Positions 11,419-23,259 of a stretch of DNA of 64,000 nucleotides are shown in pieces. The position numbers and the translations under genes were made by a program. Source of the DNA: Linum tenue (Eukaryota > Streptophyta > Magnoliopsida > Malpighiales > Linaceae); contig CAMGYJ010000002.1 in the NCBI GenBank assembly GCA_946122785.1, forward strand, positions 41,814,495-41,878,494. Direction: 5' to 3'. The notes beneath the pieces are model-generated. The model was not told the DNA's origin. It did no database searches and saw nothing but the letters and a program-made list of their open reading frames with translations. Every line of letters begins with the position of its first letter. Within the stretch, counting starts at the first letter, position 1.

Positions 11419-13005
11419 CTAAGTAAGGTTCAAAGTCTTTGAATGAGGAGATTTACTTGATCGATCATCGGCCGATTTTCTTACAACTTCATTCGCAGCA
11501 CCACTTTTCTCGTTGGTAATCTCGTTGTACCGCCTTTTCTTCGGATGTTTCAACATAGAGTTATCCTTCAGACTTGCTATCGTCAACTCCTCTTCTTTCT
11601 CTGCCTCTTTCTTGTTCTCTTTCTCCCTGGAAGCTTGTGGTTCAGGATTACTTGGAGGCGGAAACAACGGAGGCTCTTGGCCGCTTAATTTGCAGAACAC
11701 TCTTTCGACCGTTTCACTTATTTCTTTCCCCAGTCCATTGTTGTCCAGAATCAATTCCCATACCGATTTCGAAGCCTTCTCGAGCACCGGAGTTCTACAA
11801 ATGACAAGAATATGAAAATGCAGCTAATTGGATCAGGTTGAACTTTGAATGAATAGCTTCGAGTACAGAAAAGGAAGGAGAAAATAAAACGTATAGAGAC
11901 ACCTACTCAAGTTCTTGTCGAAGTGCATCGAATAGTTCCCTCTTGGTCTGTTTCTCTGCGCCAGGGGTATTTAAAACCTTACTCTGTTCGGCCATTTTGA
12001 TGGTTGTATTCTTCAGCTCTTCCTGTGAAACAAAAAAAGAGGAAAGAGCTATAGCTACTTACACAATCAGTTACTTCCAAGATGCAAAAAGCATTCAGAA
12101 GATGTATAAGATGCACACGGTATCAGAAGCATTAACTCGTACGAGACACCGTTCTTCTAGTAAACAAAAGGTTTAATGATCACGAAGAGACCATGGACAA
12201 GGGTTTCCAATATAATTTCGGATATAATGTTAAATCTTTAGAGAAAGAAATTATCATAGTTTATGTTATAAGTACCAACGAAATGCTAACTCTTTAGAGA
12301 AAGAAAACCCTTGATACATTGCATTCACGGTGACCAGGCATGTAACGCTTCAATGTTCTGACCAACATACCATTGTTCTTATTGACTCGAATTGACCACC
12401 AATCAAACCACCAACATAACAAAAAACTTAAGTCCTGATTGAAGTAATGAGCCTCCTGTATAAAGAACAGGAGGATCGACAGCATTAACAAATAACGCCA
12501 TACGGATTCAATAAACGAGACGATCGATCAACCGGGCCACGTGGACTCGAGAGGAGACCAGTTGTGTTGTTTATTTTTTTCCTTTTCAATCATGAAACCA
12601 CAAACTATAACTAAGCACATTTTAACCCCACTCCATTGCAGGGAGTAAAAAACAGTTGATTATCTTCATCAGTATAAATCAACATAACCTGATTCTCTGA
12701 AACTCTTTCGTATTCTCGTTAACAGTAAGAAAATTCAAATTTCCAACCAGACATCAGCCAAACAATAGGCATTCCGAAATTTCCATCAGAAATTTCAAAG
12801 TTCACTAATAAATTCAAACAACACTAGTAAGGGGAGGCAAATTGAAATTTACGAGAGAGAGAGAGAGAGAGATATGGTGTACATTGGCCTTGAGCTGATT
12901 GATGATCTTCAATCTCAGAGCATCAATTGTGCCGTCGTTCATGAGACATTCCAACACGTCTTCCGGAGATATCACCGACGACGAAGAAGAAGAGGACGCT
13001 TCCAT
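11419..13005 (-). CDS. BOD1/SHG1-domain (COMPASS component Shg1-like) protein
   Basis: Exons in transcription order: 13005-12883, 12022-11907, 11794-11419. Spliced they give 204 codons with GT-AG borders and consistent phases. The first two exons and the start of the third (residues 10-110) contain SPEDVLECLMNDGTIDALRL, KRELFDALRQELE and LEKASKSVWELILDN. This helical domain is shared by yeast Shg1 (a subunit of the COMPASS H3K4 methyltransferase) and animal BOD1. The C-terminus is charged with a likely nuclear signal (KHPKKRRYNE). Plant members are mostly uncharacterised, so a chromatin role is inferred from family. A further upstream exon in the same frame is possible (see the 13253-13501 entry). 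A GA microsatellite sits just inside intron 1 at 12853-12872. Confidence 0.8.
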
Positions 13006-13252
13006 ATTTTCCCACCCTGAACAAAACCAGAAAATAAGAACCCTAGAAAGGATGAATTCGCTCCCTTTTCGTTCTTCCTGCCAATCTTCTCGCTCTTATC
13101 TATCGGCTAAAAAGAAACAACAAATACCCAACACGGGGGAAAAAGTAAGATTCAATTTCCTATCTTCAAAACCCATTGGAAAAAGGGAACATAAAGATCG
13201 AATCCCCTCAACAGAAACCAGCAAAATTTAGGCGGAAGAGAGAATTAGAACC

Positions 13253-13501
13253 TGCAAGCAAACTACGCGCCAAGACGAGTTGGGTCTTCCGCCATACACA
13301 TCCAAACAGTGTGAAGAGTGTTCGCAGAGAATTTACTAGGTAGAGGACGAAAGGCGCAACCTTTGAACACCTTTGTTTTTTTGGCACCCCAGCTGCTGCT
13401 GCTGATTCTGCAGAGAATGGTGAAGAACAAGGGGAACTAATCTGATTCCTCGCTCTAATAGCGACAGGTTGGAAAGACTCATACGACATCGTTATGGCCA
13501 A
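13253..13501 (-). other. Probable 5' exon or leader of the SHG1-domain gene
   Basis: An open minus-strand frame from the ATG at 13501 reaches a good splice donor after 13252 (CTTGCAG then GT). A matching acceptor (TTGTTCAG) ends at 13017, eleven bases before the ATG at 13005. Joining them keeps the frame open and would add about 87 residues, rich in Ser, Ala and basic residues. It may equally be a spliced 5' untranslated exon that stays open by chance. I keep 13005 as the main start because the family domain begins right after it. Confidence 0.4.
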
Positions 13502-16500
13502 ACTCCGCTCCCCTTTGGCGGGTAACGGTAGCTGACTAGGGTCTAGGGGGAACTGGGAAGAGGCCTCGCGTTCTAAATAAATATTAGCTTTTACCCAACC
13601 CGTTGGCCGGTAACTTTTTTATTTATTTTATATCCTGTTAAATTGTATTTTCGTTGCCTTGCTCTCAATTCTCAATTACTTAAAATTGTACGATGGCAAG
13701 TCGAGTAGTTTGCCTTGGGGAGTATATGGGCATTGGGCCGTGTTTGGGCCGGCACGCTTCAGGCCCGTTTATTTCGTGTCGTGCTTGGTAAGGTCCGTCA
13801 GTTTTCGTGTCGTGCCGTGTCAGCCCATTTGTTGATTTTTGCTAGGCCCGGGCACGGTTTTCATCGTGCCGTGCTTATTCGTGCTCGTGTCATGCTTATA
13901 TTCGTGTTTAATGAAAATAAAGAAAATAAAAGAGAAAATAAAAAAGAAGTAATAAATTGGACGGAGAATGAAAGTATTAAATTATTTATGAATTAACTAC
14001 GCAGGTCTAAGATGAATAATTTATTAATTTTGCCACTCTTTGTAAGCTAATGAAAGTTAGGGTCCAATACTAAAAATATGATATTTAATTCACCAACAAC
14101 TTCCACATATCACAACAGTAAACCCGCAAAGAAAACAAAACCATGTTCTCTCCCAATAAATCAATGGTCTTGCCTACCTGTTAGAGATGGGCAATGGGTT
14201 GATCAACCGCTAAACCCACCCGAACCCACTGATTGACCCGCCCATTACATGTTTGGGTTGATGTGGTGGATGGGTGTGAGTCAACTTTTTTGTCACTCAC
14301 TAAACTTGGGTGGTGGCGGGTTGGTCATTACCCGCAAAATCACATGATATGTTAAGTCATTAATGCACATTCTATAATAATATACTATATTTTCTTATCT
14401 AAAAACTTTAATCATGACTGATTCAATTAAATTACAATTAACTTTATAATTTTTACTTGATGTATACTATAAATTTGATTATTTTAAAATATGAAAGCTA
14501 TCAATAATATAATTTTTGTTCGCAAATGAGATAATAGGTGTTATATATGCAATAAACTATGTTTAATATTTCTAAATTTTCTTAATATATAGTATTGATA
14601 TTAAATTATCTTTATGCAAATTTTTATGACTCGTCATTATCTAATATTTAAAATCATTTGACCCACCAAAATCGTCAAATTCACCCATCATTCGCTGTCA
14701 CCCACCCACAACGAAAACAATGGGTGGGTGGATTTTAAGTAAAAAATTTAGTTTTTACCCCACCCATTGATCGATTGATTTGAGTTCATTTCTTATTATG
14801 TTAACTAACTATCTATATTTTAAATAATTTGGGACTTCTCGGAAACTTAAACATAATTTAAAAGTAATATTTGTCTGAACTGATTCCTCTGCCGATCAAC
14901 AGCTTTCCTTGTCCTCGGCTCGCTATAGCCACCAGCGGGAGAGGAAGAAGATGAACATGTTCCTTCTGTTCATCATGCTGCAAGGTGGTGTGAAAAATAA
15001 AAGAACTCCAAATATTTGAGTTGTTTGGGTCCCTTCGCCAAAAAATTGACAATTGTTGCATATTCCGCCCTCTCTTCAATTCCTCCATATATTATATCTA
15101 CTCTTCTTCCTGATTACCCAATATATAGCTTGACTTTTTCACAAAACCTAACCCCGACTACTTAAATTGAAACCAAATAAAGATAACAACAGAAATTGAA
15201 GGGAGCAAATTTTGGCATGTAGTTACCATTGCGGGATAAAAAGGAAGGCAGGAGCAAAGATAGCATACTTCTTGGTGCGCCGGATGAGTGTTAGGACCTG
15301 CTAAAATCCAAAGAGAGTTTAACATCCGCGCTAACACATACCAGAAGCATTCCGGCTTTCCAAATTGCTCGTCCAAAAAAACACTCTCCATCCAGAAAAT
15401 ATTAAATGGCGGTGACTATTTTCTAATTCTACTATAAATTATTATGTAGATTATTAACTAATTCCCACAACCATTAAGAAAATCCTAGTGCACAGCTTTT
15501 TGAATGGCACAATAAACATTTAAAGTATAAAAATATTACACCGGGTGAAAGGAAGTTGGCCAAAGATAAAATTCATAACATAAGCGTTCTACGTACACCA
15601 ATCTCAAACATCTATTACTTCTCATTAGTTCTTGTTTGTGACCCATATAAAATATTTGTATAAATACATTTTTTGCAATATGTGTGTATTAATCAGTGTA
15701 GTACTATCCTATTTAACAAAATTCACAATAACAATATGATTATAATTAATTTTTTGTGACAAATATCCTTCCAATTTTATCTCTGGATGCAGGAATTTTA
15801 AAATGGGACTTCCTCTTTTCCATTCCACATTAAAAGTAAGCTAGGTAAGTGCACCAGCTTGTTGGGTGGATTACTAAGAATTTGAATACAATGCACCTAT
15901 AGTTTGAATGCTATGTTTCTATAATCAATTGAAATGATCGTATAAACTCATTCGTTGCAAGTAGGATAAAGAATACATGTCAATGTTTGGCATGATCTTG
16001 GGTTTCATGTTTATGGAGACACTCATTCGTATTTTGCTATCTGTTTCAATTGTCCACCATTGGTTAAGCACCTTATAAATTTGCATACTCAAATTGATAT
16101 AATTAGTTATATTCTTTACAATGGAAGATAAAAATATGCCAGATGTTGAAAGATGATTCTACTGATATTCTTCGACTAAACTGCAGCTTAAGCTCTTTTG
16201 TTCAGCTTCAATTCATTTCTGTATGACCATTTACTTCTTCTATGTTTCCCTGTCCTTTTTACTTCTTCGTTCTTTAGCCCTTTTCACCTACCCCGATTTC
16301 ATTCTCAATGAAAGTCCCAATAACAAAACATAACCTTTGTACTTTATGACATTAAAAATTAAATTACCTTAATACATTCATCTTAAAGAATGATGCGTTG
16401 GATACCTTCTCTAATAACAGTAAAAGATTAGGTTTAGAAAAACTAATCAGCTCCAGTTGTACACAGTGATACATCTTCGTCCTTGTTGGAGGAAGACAAA

Positions 16501-17135
16501 TGGGAATTTTGAAACAAAACCCAACCTATGAAAGTAGAGATTCCAGTCGATCTATTCTGAAGAAACCATGCTGAAAACAGGCAATCCAATAACCAGAAGT
16601 TCACATACCACAGTTAACAGATCCCAAGGAAGCATGGGAAAAGATCCATTCTTGCTTTTTATGTTTCAAAGTGGTGCATAAGTATCAAATTATACACTCT
16701 GCCTTAGCAACAATATAAAAAACATATATCAAGGAAGACTTCAACTCAGACAACCTGTCAATTAGCAATTTTGAAGAACAAAACCTTGGACAAAATCACC
16801 AAACTTAAGGGAAAAGCTTTGCTCTATTATATCGACAAATCCCCTAAGATCATACTGAAATTAAAAAACAATGAAGCCATGAAAAGAAATTACACCAGTT
16901 CTGAGAAGTGGGAAGTCCAAGCTTCTGTTCGGCATGAACACATAGATAAGAATCTTATCCTTTTCCGCGCAGAATCTCACCACCCTGACCAGACTCACAT
17001 GCACTTCCATCCATCTCAATCAACTGAAATGAAAGTATAAGCAACATGCCAAATCCATTATGATTGCATAAGTTTTAATACGAAAGGAAGAAAAGGCAAG
17101 CATCAATGGTTACCTGCATGGGAGAGCTCAAAGGT
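13502..17135. other. Long intergenic region, MITE remnants, possible broken exons
   Basis: No supported complete gene. At 13728-13905 the words GGGCCG, GGCACG, CGTGTCGTGC and GCCGTGC recur, as in degenerate hAT-type MITEs. At about 14185-14790, GGGCAATGGGTTGATCAACC on the left and GGGTGGGTGGATTTTA plus ACCCACCCATTG on the right suggest another decayed nonautonomous element without clear target duplication. Near 16960-17135, minus-strand splice-like signals are described under findings. Elsewhere the sequence is AT-rich with no motif I can name. Confidence 0.4.
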
Positions 17136-17140
17136 CCTAG
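17136..17140. repeat. Target site duplication CCTAG, left copy
   Basis: CCTAG directly before the left LTR and again at 24679-24683 after the right LTR. It proves that 17141-24678 inserted as one unit. Confidence 0.9.
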
Positions 17141-18560
17141 TGACACGCCAAAACACAACACCAAACTGCGACCAAGTATAATCGCAGTCCGGGAATGCAG
17201 TAACAGGCAAGTTATATTATCAACCCGGGGTCTAGATCTACTGCTTACTCCGTGATTCTCTATTATCTAGCAAACTAATTCGAGTGATTGTTGTTAAAAG
17301 CAAAAGCAGCAAGAAAGCAGTAAATTGTTCGGTTTTCAAAGTCAGGAAAGAGTCACTCGGGATTGAGTCCCCCTAGTCCCTTAGTTAGGTTCAATTGTAA
17401 TTCCCCTGGGTTGATTTACTTTTGATTAGACTGCGGAAGCTCCGACAGTAGCTTGGAATCTCTTAAGCTGACCAAGCCCTCTCAGTCTAGCTACCCGGCA
17501 AACGACTAGCCTTCACCGGGATAGAAAGCTGAGGCTATGAACACAGAATTCCACTATTGGAATTGAATTCCAGTACAAAGCAGTAAACTGGCCAACTCTC
17601 GTATAGCCAATCTCCTACTATCGAATGAAGAGACTCTAACAACCTAATCAGATTTTATCTATCTCAGGTTGCAGCAGAAATTGAGAAAAGCTGATCAGAC
17701 TCCAATCAATTCAATAAACATGCATCATTCGATTAAAATCAAACAGTAATATCATCCCAAGTCATTACAATCAAATCCATAACACAAGGAACTAGGGTTC
17801 TTCATACCCAAGTGAGAGAAGGGTTCTACTCCATAGAGAGAGAAGAGAAAACAGTAATCGGAGTAGTCATACTCATAACGATGAGGAAAATCTGCTCTGG
17901 GATGATGATTTCCACTCCTATGACGATCTCCAAGCTCGATTCGACGAAACTCAGCTCCAAGATAGCTTCTAGGATGTGTTCTTCGCACTTTGCTCTCTAG
18001 GGCTCTGTTTTTGCTCTGAAAACTCGATTCTCCCACTTTTGGCTCGGAATAGGCTCTAAAACCAGGATTCCCCGACTCACACGGCCAGGGTGCACGGCCG
18101 CGCGACTCACCCACTTGGCCGTGCGGCTCAAAACGCAACGTTTCATTAAGTTCGATCCTCAGGCTTGTCACACGGCCAGGGTGCATGGCCGTGTGAGAAT
18201 CCCAGTTTGCCCGTGCTCGGCCTCGGCAAATATCACACGGCCAGAATTGCACTTAGCACGGCCGTGTGAAGTTCATGGGTTGCCCGTGCGTGGCCTCGGC
18301 AAAAAGCACACGGCCATCTTGCTCACTTGCACGGCTGTGTGATGCCCTGTTCTGCCCGTGCGGCTTCCTTGACACCTCGCCACGCATCCGATCTTCGTCC
18401 AATCGACCCCAGACTCGCTCCCAAGCCTCCATTCACGTACTAGGACCTGAAATATCACAAACAAGCACAACCTAGCGTGAAATCGGCCTAAAACACGAGA
18501 ATCAACACCTCAAACGGTGTAAGAACGAGGGTAAAAACATGAGTAAATAACGGTCTATCA
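17141..18560 (-). repeat. 3' LTR of the Athila-like element
   Basis: 1420 bp, TG...CA. Contains the palindromic word array at 18080-18365. Next to the polypurine tract at its inner edge. Confidence 0.92.
18080..18365. repeat. CACACGGCC/GGCCGTGTG word array in LTR
   Basis: About three to four units of 75-80 bp. Each has CACACGGCCA followed 10-15 bases later by ACGGCCGTGTGA and then a TGCCCGTGC...GGCCTCGGCAAA linker. The two arms are inverted repeats. The same array recurs in the other LTR at about 24196-24483. Confidence 0.75.
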
Positions 18561-18573
18561 AACTCCCCCACAC
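18561..18573 (-). other. Polypurine tract of the Athila-like element
   Basis: On the minus strand GTGTGGGGGAGTT abuts the 3' LTR, the expected position of the plus-strand primer. Confidence 0.75.
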
Positions 18574-18579
18574 TTAACC

Positions 18580-18601
18580 GTTTGCTTGTCCCCAAGCAAA
18601 C
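18580..18601 (-). other. Conserved hairpin next to polypurine tract
   Basis: GTTTGCTTG and CAAGCAAAC form a perfect 9-bp stem around a TCCC loop. On the element's sense strand the core reads TTGCTTGGGGACAAGCAA. From memory this motif is common just upstream of the polypurine tract in plant Ty3 elements; its function is unknown to me. Confidence 0.65.
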
Positions 18602-20350
18602 CAAGTCAGACACCAGGTAAGCTTACATATTTCAATCAACCAACATTGAGGACAAGTCATAAAGGCACAGAACACTTGAATCGTACTGGTTTTCAAACAT
18701 CAACACATGAACAACCTCAATAGCAACCTGGACAACCACCACAAAGGACATTCGAGTGCAGCAAATCGAGTAAAGGAAGAGTCTTCCTTCTGTTCACTGG
18801 CCAACCTAGACTTGACTCAACCACTTACTCAAAACAGTCAACTCATGCATCCAACTCAAGACATCAGAATAGAGACCGAGCAATCTAGGTCCTCACCGGG
18901 GTACAAGAGTGTAAAGAATATGAAAATGAATCACTCACTCTCGACCAGTGGGGTCAGGACAATTTGATGTGAAAGATGCGCATGCTATTTCTCTCAATCC
19001 CTATCATCTCTTCACCATGATGGCAGCCTCTAAATGCTAGAGTTCACATATGGGGTGTCACCACTAACTAATCAGGAGGTCTTAGACACAGGTTCAAATG
19101 ACTGGCCAGGGTCTTGGACATGGGGAAAAGGCCCTTTAAGTGGTGGAAGTATTCATAGCACAAGGTTCCACATTTTCCAAACACACAATCACAGTCAAAC
19201 AAACCGGTAATTTCTTTCTGCTATTCTGCATTACTCAATATCTCAAGAGCACAAGAGCGAAGGAGGCATAAACATCAGCATTTCCAAGCCAGACTGCTAA
19301 GAAACACTACTCAATGGGCATTATTCAGATTTTTGGTAGTGGCTCTCTTTTGCTTTCAATTTTTCTTTGTTTTTCTTTCATTTTTTCATTTCTTAAGAGA
19401 ACCACCACCTCTGCACATTTTTCAAACACATGCCCAATTTTTAAGCACTACCTCCAACCCTCACATAAATTATAGCAGAAACAGCAGAGAATATGAAAAA
19501 ACCACTCTGTGGAACCTTCTAAAAGATGCAACAAGGGTGATTTTTTTCGTTATAGACCAAAAGAAAGGATAACACACGGCTCAAAGGGGCTGACTAGGGG
19601 ATATGACACATCAGGACAGTCAGTTTTGGGCGTGGGCTAATCCTATGCCCCCATCATCTTAGCTAGTGACAACGTGAATGCTACACATCATGGAAGAGGG
19701 ATCTATCGCACAAGAAAGAAACGAGCAGGCTCAAATCTCACTTGGCTACCTATATGCTCTATCTCACATTCTGATACCCTGAACTAGATGCATAAACGAC
19801 TGTCAAGAACAAGTGATCAGATCAAGTCACAGTTGGCAAGCAAACAGTTGAAAAACTGAACCCCTACATCGTTCTACTGCACATCTCAGTCCTCATCATA
19901 GGTTGTCCTAGTCACAAACAAGTTGTCATGCATTAATCCGAAAACCAATCCATTCATCCATCAAAACATAGTGGCAATATGATCAAACAGCAGTACTTGG
20001 AGCCCTCAAATCGTAAGATTCGGACAACGGACTAGGCTCCAAGCACCCAAATATATATTCCAACCGATACAAAGCACCCCCCCCCCCCCACACACTTAAG
20101 CACGACATTGCCCTCAATGGAGTAGAGGGAGAGATAAGGGGAACGATGTTACCGGATTGAAACACTGCTGGGGGACTGGAAGTGGACCAGTCAGCGGGAC
20201 TAGCATCAGCAAAACACACTGGGTGATAGAAACCATAGTTCCAAGGGGACAAACCGACAAAAACAAACGAAAGAAAAAACAAACCTTGGTGGGGTTGCCT
20301 CCCCACAAGCGCTTCTTTACCGTCTTTTAGCTGGACGCCAGTATGGATGC
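18602..20350 (-). other. Noncoding 3' internal region of the Athila-like element
   Basis: About 1.75 kb with no conserved reading frame in either strand. A C run followed by CACACA at about 20081-20096 and a T-rich tract near 19350-19400 are the only simple features. The position is where an autonomous Athila relative carries extra 3' sequence. Confidence 0.5.
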
Positions 20351-23115
20351 TCAGGGAAGTGTAGGATCAGGTGCCTTCAAGAGCGGATCCACATCGCTCT
20401 TGAGGTACAGCTTCAAATGGTGGCCATACACGCGACGAATGTGGCCATCAGCATTCGCCAGATCGACTTGGCCATCCGGTAAGATGCAAGCGAGTGAATA
20501 CTCGGATGGCCAAGGTGGGGGCGGGACCAGCTCGTAGTGGTCTCTGGCTCTCTTTCGAGCAGGCTTAGCTGCCTGCAGTTTCGGGCGCCACTCCTCCTTG
20601 ATATGTATTTTTGGTGATGGAGTGGTCAGGAGTGGCGGCGAAGGTGTGGGAGGCGGGTCCTGCAAAATAGGCAGCACAGAAGGATACACGACAGACTCGT
20701 GCTCCTGGTGAGATACAGCATGCAGAGGTAACGAAGCAGGTATAGTGTTAGCAACTGAAAACGTTATTCGCTCCTCGCCATCCCTCAAAACTAAGGTCCC
20801 ATCATGCACATCTATGAGGGCCTTGGCGGTGGCCAGGAAAGGCCTTCCCAGTATCAATGGCACATTCACATCCTCATTTATGTCCAAAATCAACAGGATA
20901 ATTGAATTTGCCAACCTTAACCAGAAGGTCTTCCACTATGCCCCTAGGATGCACTACAGATCGGTCTGCTAATTGAAGGCTTATCCTAGTAGCATGGGGT
21001 TCACCTAGGCCTAGTTTCTTAAACAGTTTATATGGCATAACATTTATACAAGCACCTAAATCCGCCAAGGACCTCTCTACATGCAAATTCTCAATAGAGC
21101 ACGGGATAGTAAAACTACCTGGGTCCTTCTGTTTCTGCGGAAGCTTGTTCTGCAGAATGGCCGAGCACTCCTCGCTGAGCTCCACAGTGGCCAGCTCGCT
21201 CAGCTTCTGCTTCTTTGAGAGAAGATCCTTCAGGAACTTCGCATACTCAGGCATTTGAGATAGTGCCTCCAGGAAAGGCACTTGGACATTCAGCTTCCTA
21301 AGCATGGCCATGAAGTTCTCGAACTCTGCCTCCAACCTATCTTTGTGCAACCGAGTAGGGAAGGGGAGTTTAGGGATATACTCCTTCACTACTGGTTGCG
21401 GTTTAGGTGCAGGCACCTCAACCTCCTTCTCTACTTCTTCTTCAGCTGCTGGAGATACCGAGGCAGGGGTCTCCCTCTCCTGTTCCCGAACAGGTGGATC
21501 AACAGTCATCTTGCCACTCCTGGTCATGATGGCATTGCAGTGCTCATTCGGTGTCGGCGGATGAGGGATGGTCTGCCCGGGTAGAGTACCGGGAGCCCTT
21601 TGAGCCACTGCCTGAGCCATGCTCCCCAGCTGGGTCTGGATATCCTGCAAGACAGCCTGTGTGTTCCTCTGACCAGCTTCAAGAGCCAGGAATTTTCCCG
21701 AGGCCTTCTCCATGAACTGCTCAATGGTGTTGAATTTCTGAGCACTAGAACTGGCGAGAGAACCCACCAAGTCCCGCAGTTCAGCCATCTGATCATTCTG
21801 CACTGGGGCAGCAGGGGCTGCACCTGGCTGCTGGAAAGGTCGCGGCTGTGAATGAGCAGCATGACCTTGCATGGGCTGATAAAGGGACTGTTGTTGCTGC
21901 TGGAATTTCCCCTGCCTGGGCTGATATGGTGGCCTCTGGAAGCCCGGTGGTCCCTGGGGGGACTGGTGGTCTGGAACTTGCCCCACCCCAGGAGAAGTTA
22001 GGATGCTGGCGCCACACCTCGTTGTAAGTGTTACTGTAGGGGTCGTTGCGCCTGACATTATTGATGAAGTTCACCTGCTCCTGGGGTGTGGTTGATTCCT
22101 TCATCGCCTGGCAGTCTTCCACCGTATGATGGGTGCTTTCGCACCAGTGGCAGAGCATCGCCTGCTGCTGTCCGGTCCCTGGAATCATCCCGGAACGATC
22201 GATAGCTGAGACCAGCTTCGATACTACCTGCACCAAATCAGAGGGATGGGCTCCCACAGAATGTACACCTCGGCTGGGTGCTCTCCTCGACCTCCTGACA
22301 GTGCCCCAATCATAACCGTTCTCCGCCATCTCCTCAAAGAGTTGATTCAACTGTGGCGGGGTTTTGGTCAGCATGTTCCCGCCACAGACCGAATCGATCA
22401 GCTGCTTGTCCTCCGGGAAGAGGGCGTGATAGAAGGTGCCCACCTTGAAGGCATCATTGAAGCCATGATTTGGACACCTCAGGAAGAGACTGTTGTACCT
22501 CTCCCATGCATCTCTGATGGTCTCATCCTCATTCTGAGCAAAATGGGTAATTTGCTTCTGCAGGTCAGCTGTCTTGGATGGAGGATGGTAGCGGGTGAGG
22601 AACTTGTCCGCCAGGTTGGCGAACGTGGTAATGGAGCCCGGAGGTCGAGTGTCTAGCCACTACTTGGCTTGCCCCTCCAGCGTGAATGGGAAGTACCTCA
22701 GCTGGATGACATCTGCTGGTACCCCATTGATCTTGATTCCATCGATGAGCTCGTGGAATCGCCTGAGATGTGATCGAGGGCACTCTCCCTCCTTACCACG
22801 GAACACCACTGAACCGCGCAGCATGGTGATCACTGAGGTGCTCACCTCAAAATTGTTGGCTGGGACATGAGGGTGTTGAATGGGTGACCGCATGTCCGCA
22901 GCCCTAGCGGTCCAGTAGGATCCCATGGTCTGCTCTTCCGGGATCACATCACGGTTCTCTGGATCAGCCATCTCGTCTTCTTCTTCTTCTAACTGCAGCT
23001 GTGATAGCTCCTCCTCCGCAGCCAGTCGTGCCTTTAGAGCCCGCTTGAAGTTCCTGCAAGTTCATTCAAGCTCCTGGTCTAATGGTAGTAGATCTCCCGA
23101 CTGGCTACGGGTCAT
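20351..23115 (-). pseudogene. Athila-type gag-protease pseudogene
   Basis: Gag starts at the ATG 23115-23113 (MTRSQSGDLLPL). An in-frame TGA follows at 23064-23062 and an in-frame TAG at 22662-22660, just before WLDTRPPGSITTF in the gag domain. The domain continues through HPPSKTADLQKQITHF and DAWERYNSLFLRCPNHG, with a WCESTHHTVEDC zinc-knuckle-like segment. A frameshift near 21985 leads into a Pro/Gln-rich linker, then the protease region (DLGACINVMPYKLFKKLGLG, about 21065-21005). A second frameshift near 20890 leads to VPLILGRPFLATAKALID. The tail VYGHHLKLYLKSD near 20430-20390 looks like the very end of an Athila pol, which suggests that the RT to integrase section was deleted internally. 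Not translatable as one protein. Confidence 0.82.
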
Positions 23116-23234
23116 GCACTACCTGCACACAGTCAGCAGAAACAACCCGTGAAGGCACACAGGCGCAAGAGAAAAATGCAATAAAGAAAAAGCTAGAGTA
23201 ACAAATTCTCACGTTTCCCCAATAACCTAGAGGG

Positions 23235-23253
23235 TTCCCCGGCAACGGCGCCA
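23235..23253 (-). other. Primer binding site, tRNA-Asp type
   Basis: On the minus strand TGGCGCCGTTGCCGGGGAA begins six bases inside the 5' LTR. It is complementary to the 3' end expected for plant tRNA-Asp, a usual primer of Athila elements. Confidence 0.8.
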
Positions 23254-23259
23254 AAAACT

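Noticed and set aside
13715..13996. 93-codon plus-strand frame
   Set aside because: Falls in GGCACG/CGTGCC-rich decayed MITE-like sequence followed by AAAATAA repeats. The translation has no recognisable motif.
16771..17040. 89-codon plus-strand frame
   Set aside because: Lysine-rich composition from AT-rich DNA, no domain, no promoter. Not supported as a gene.
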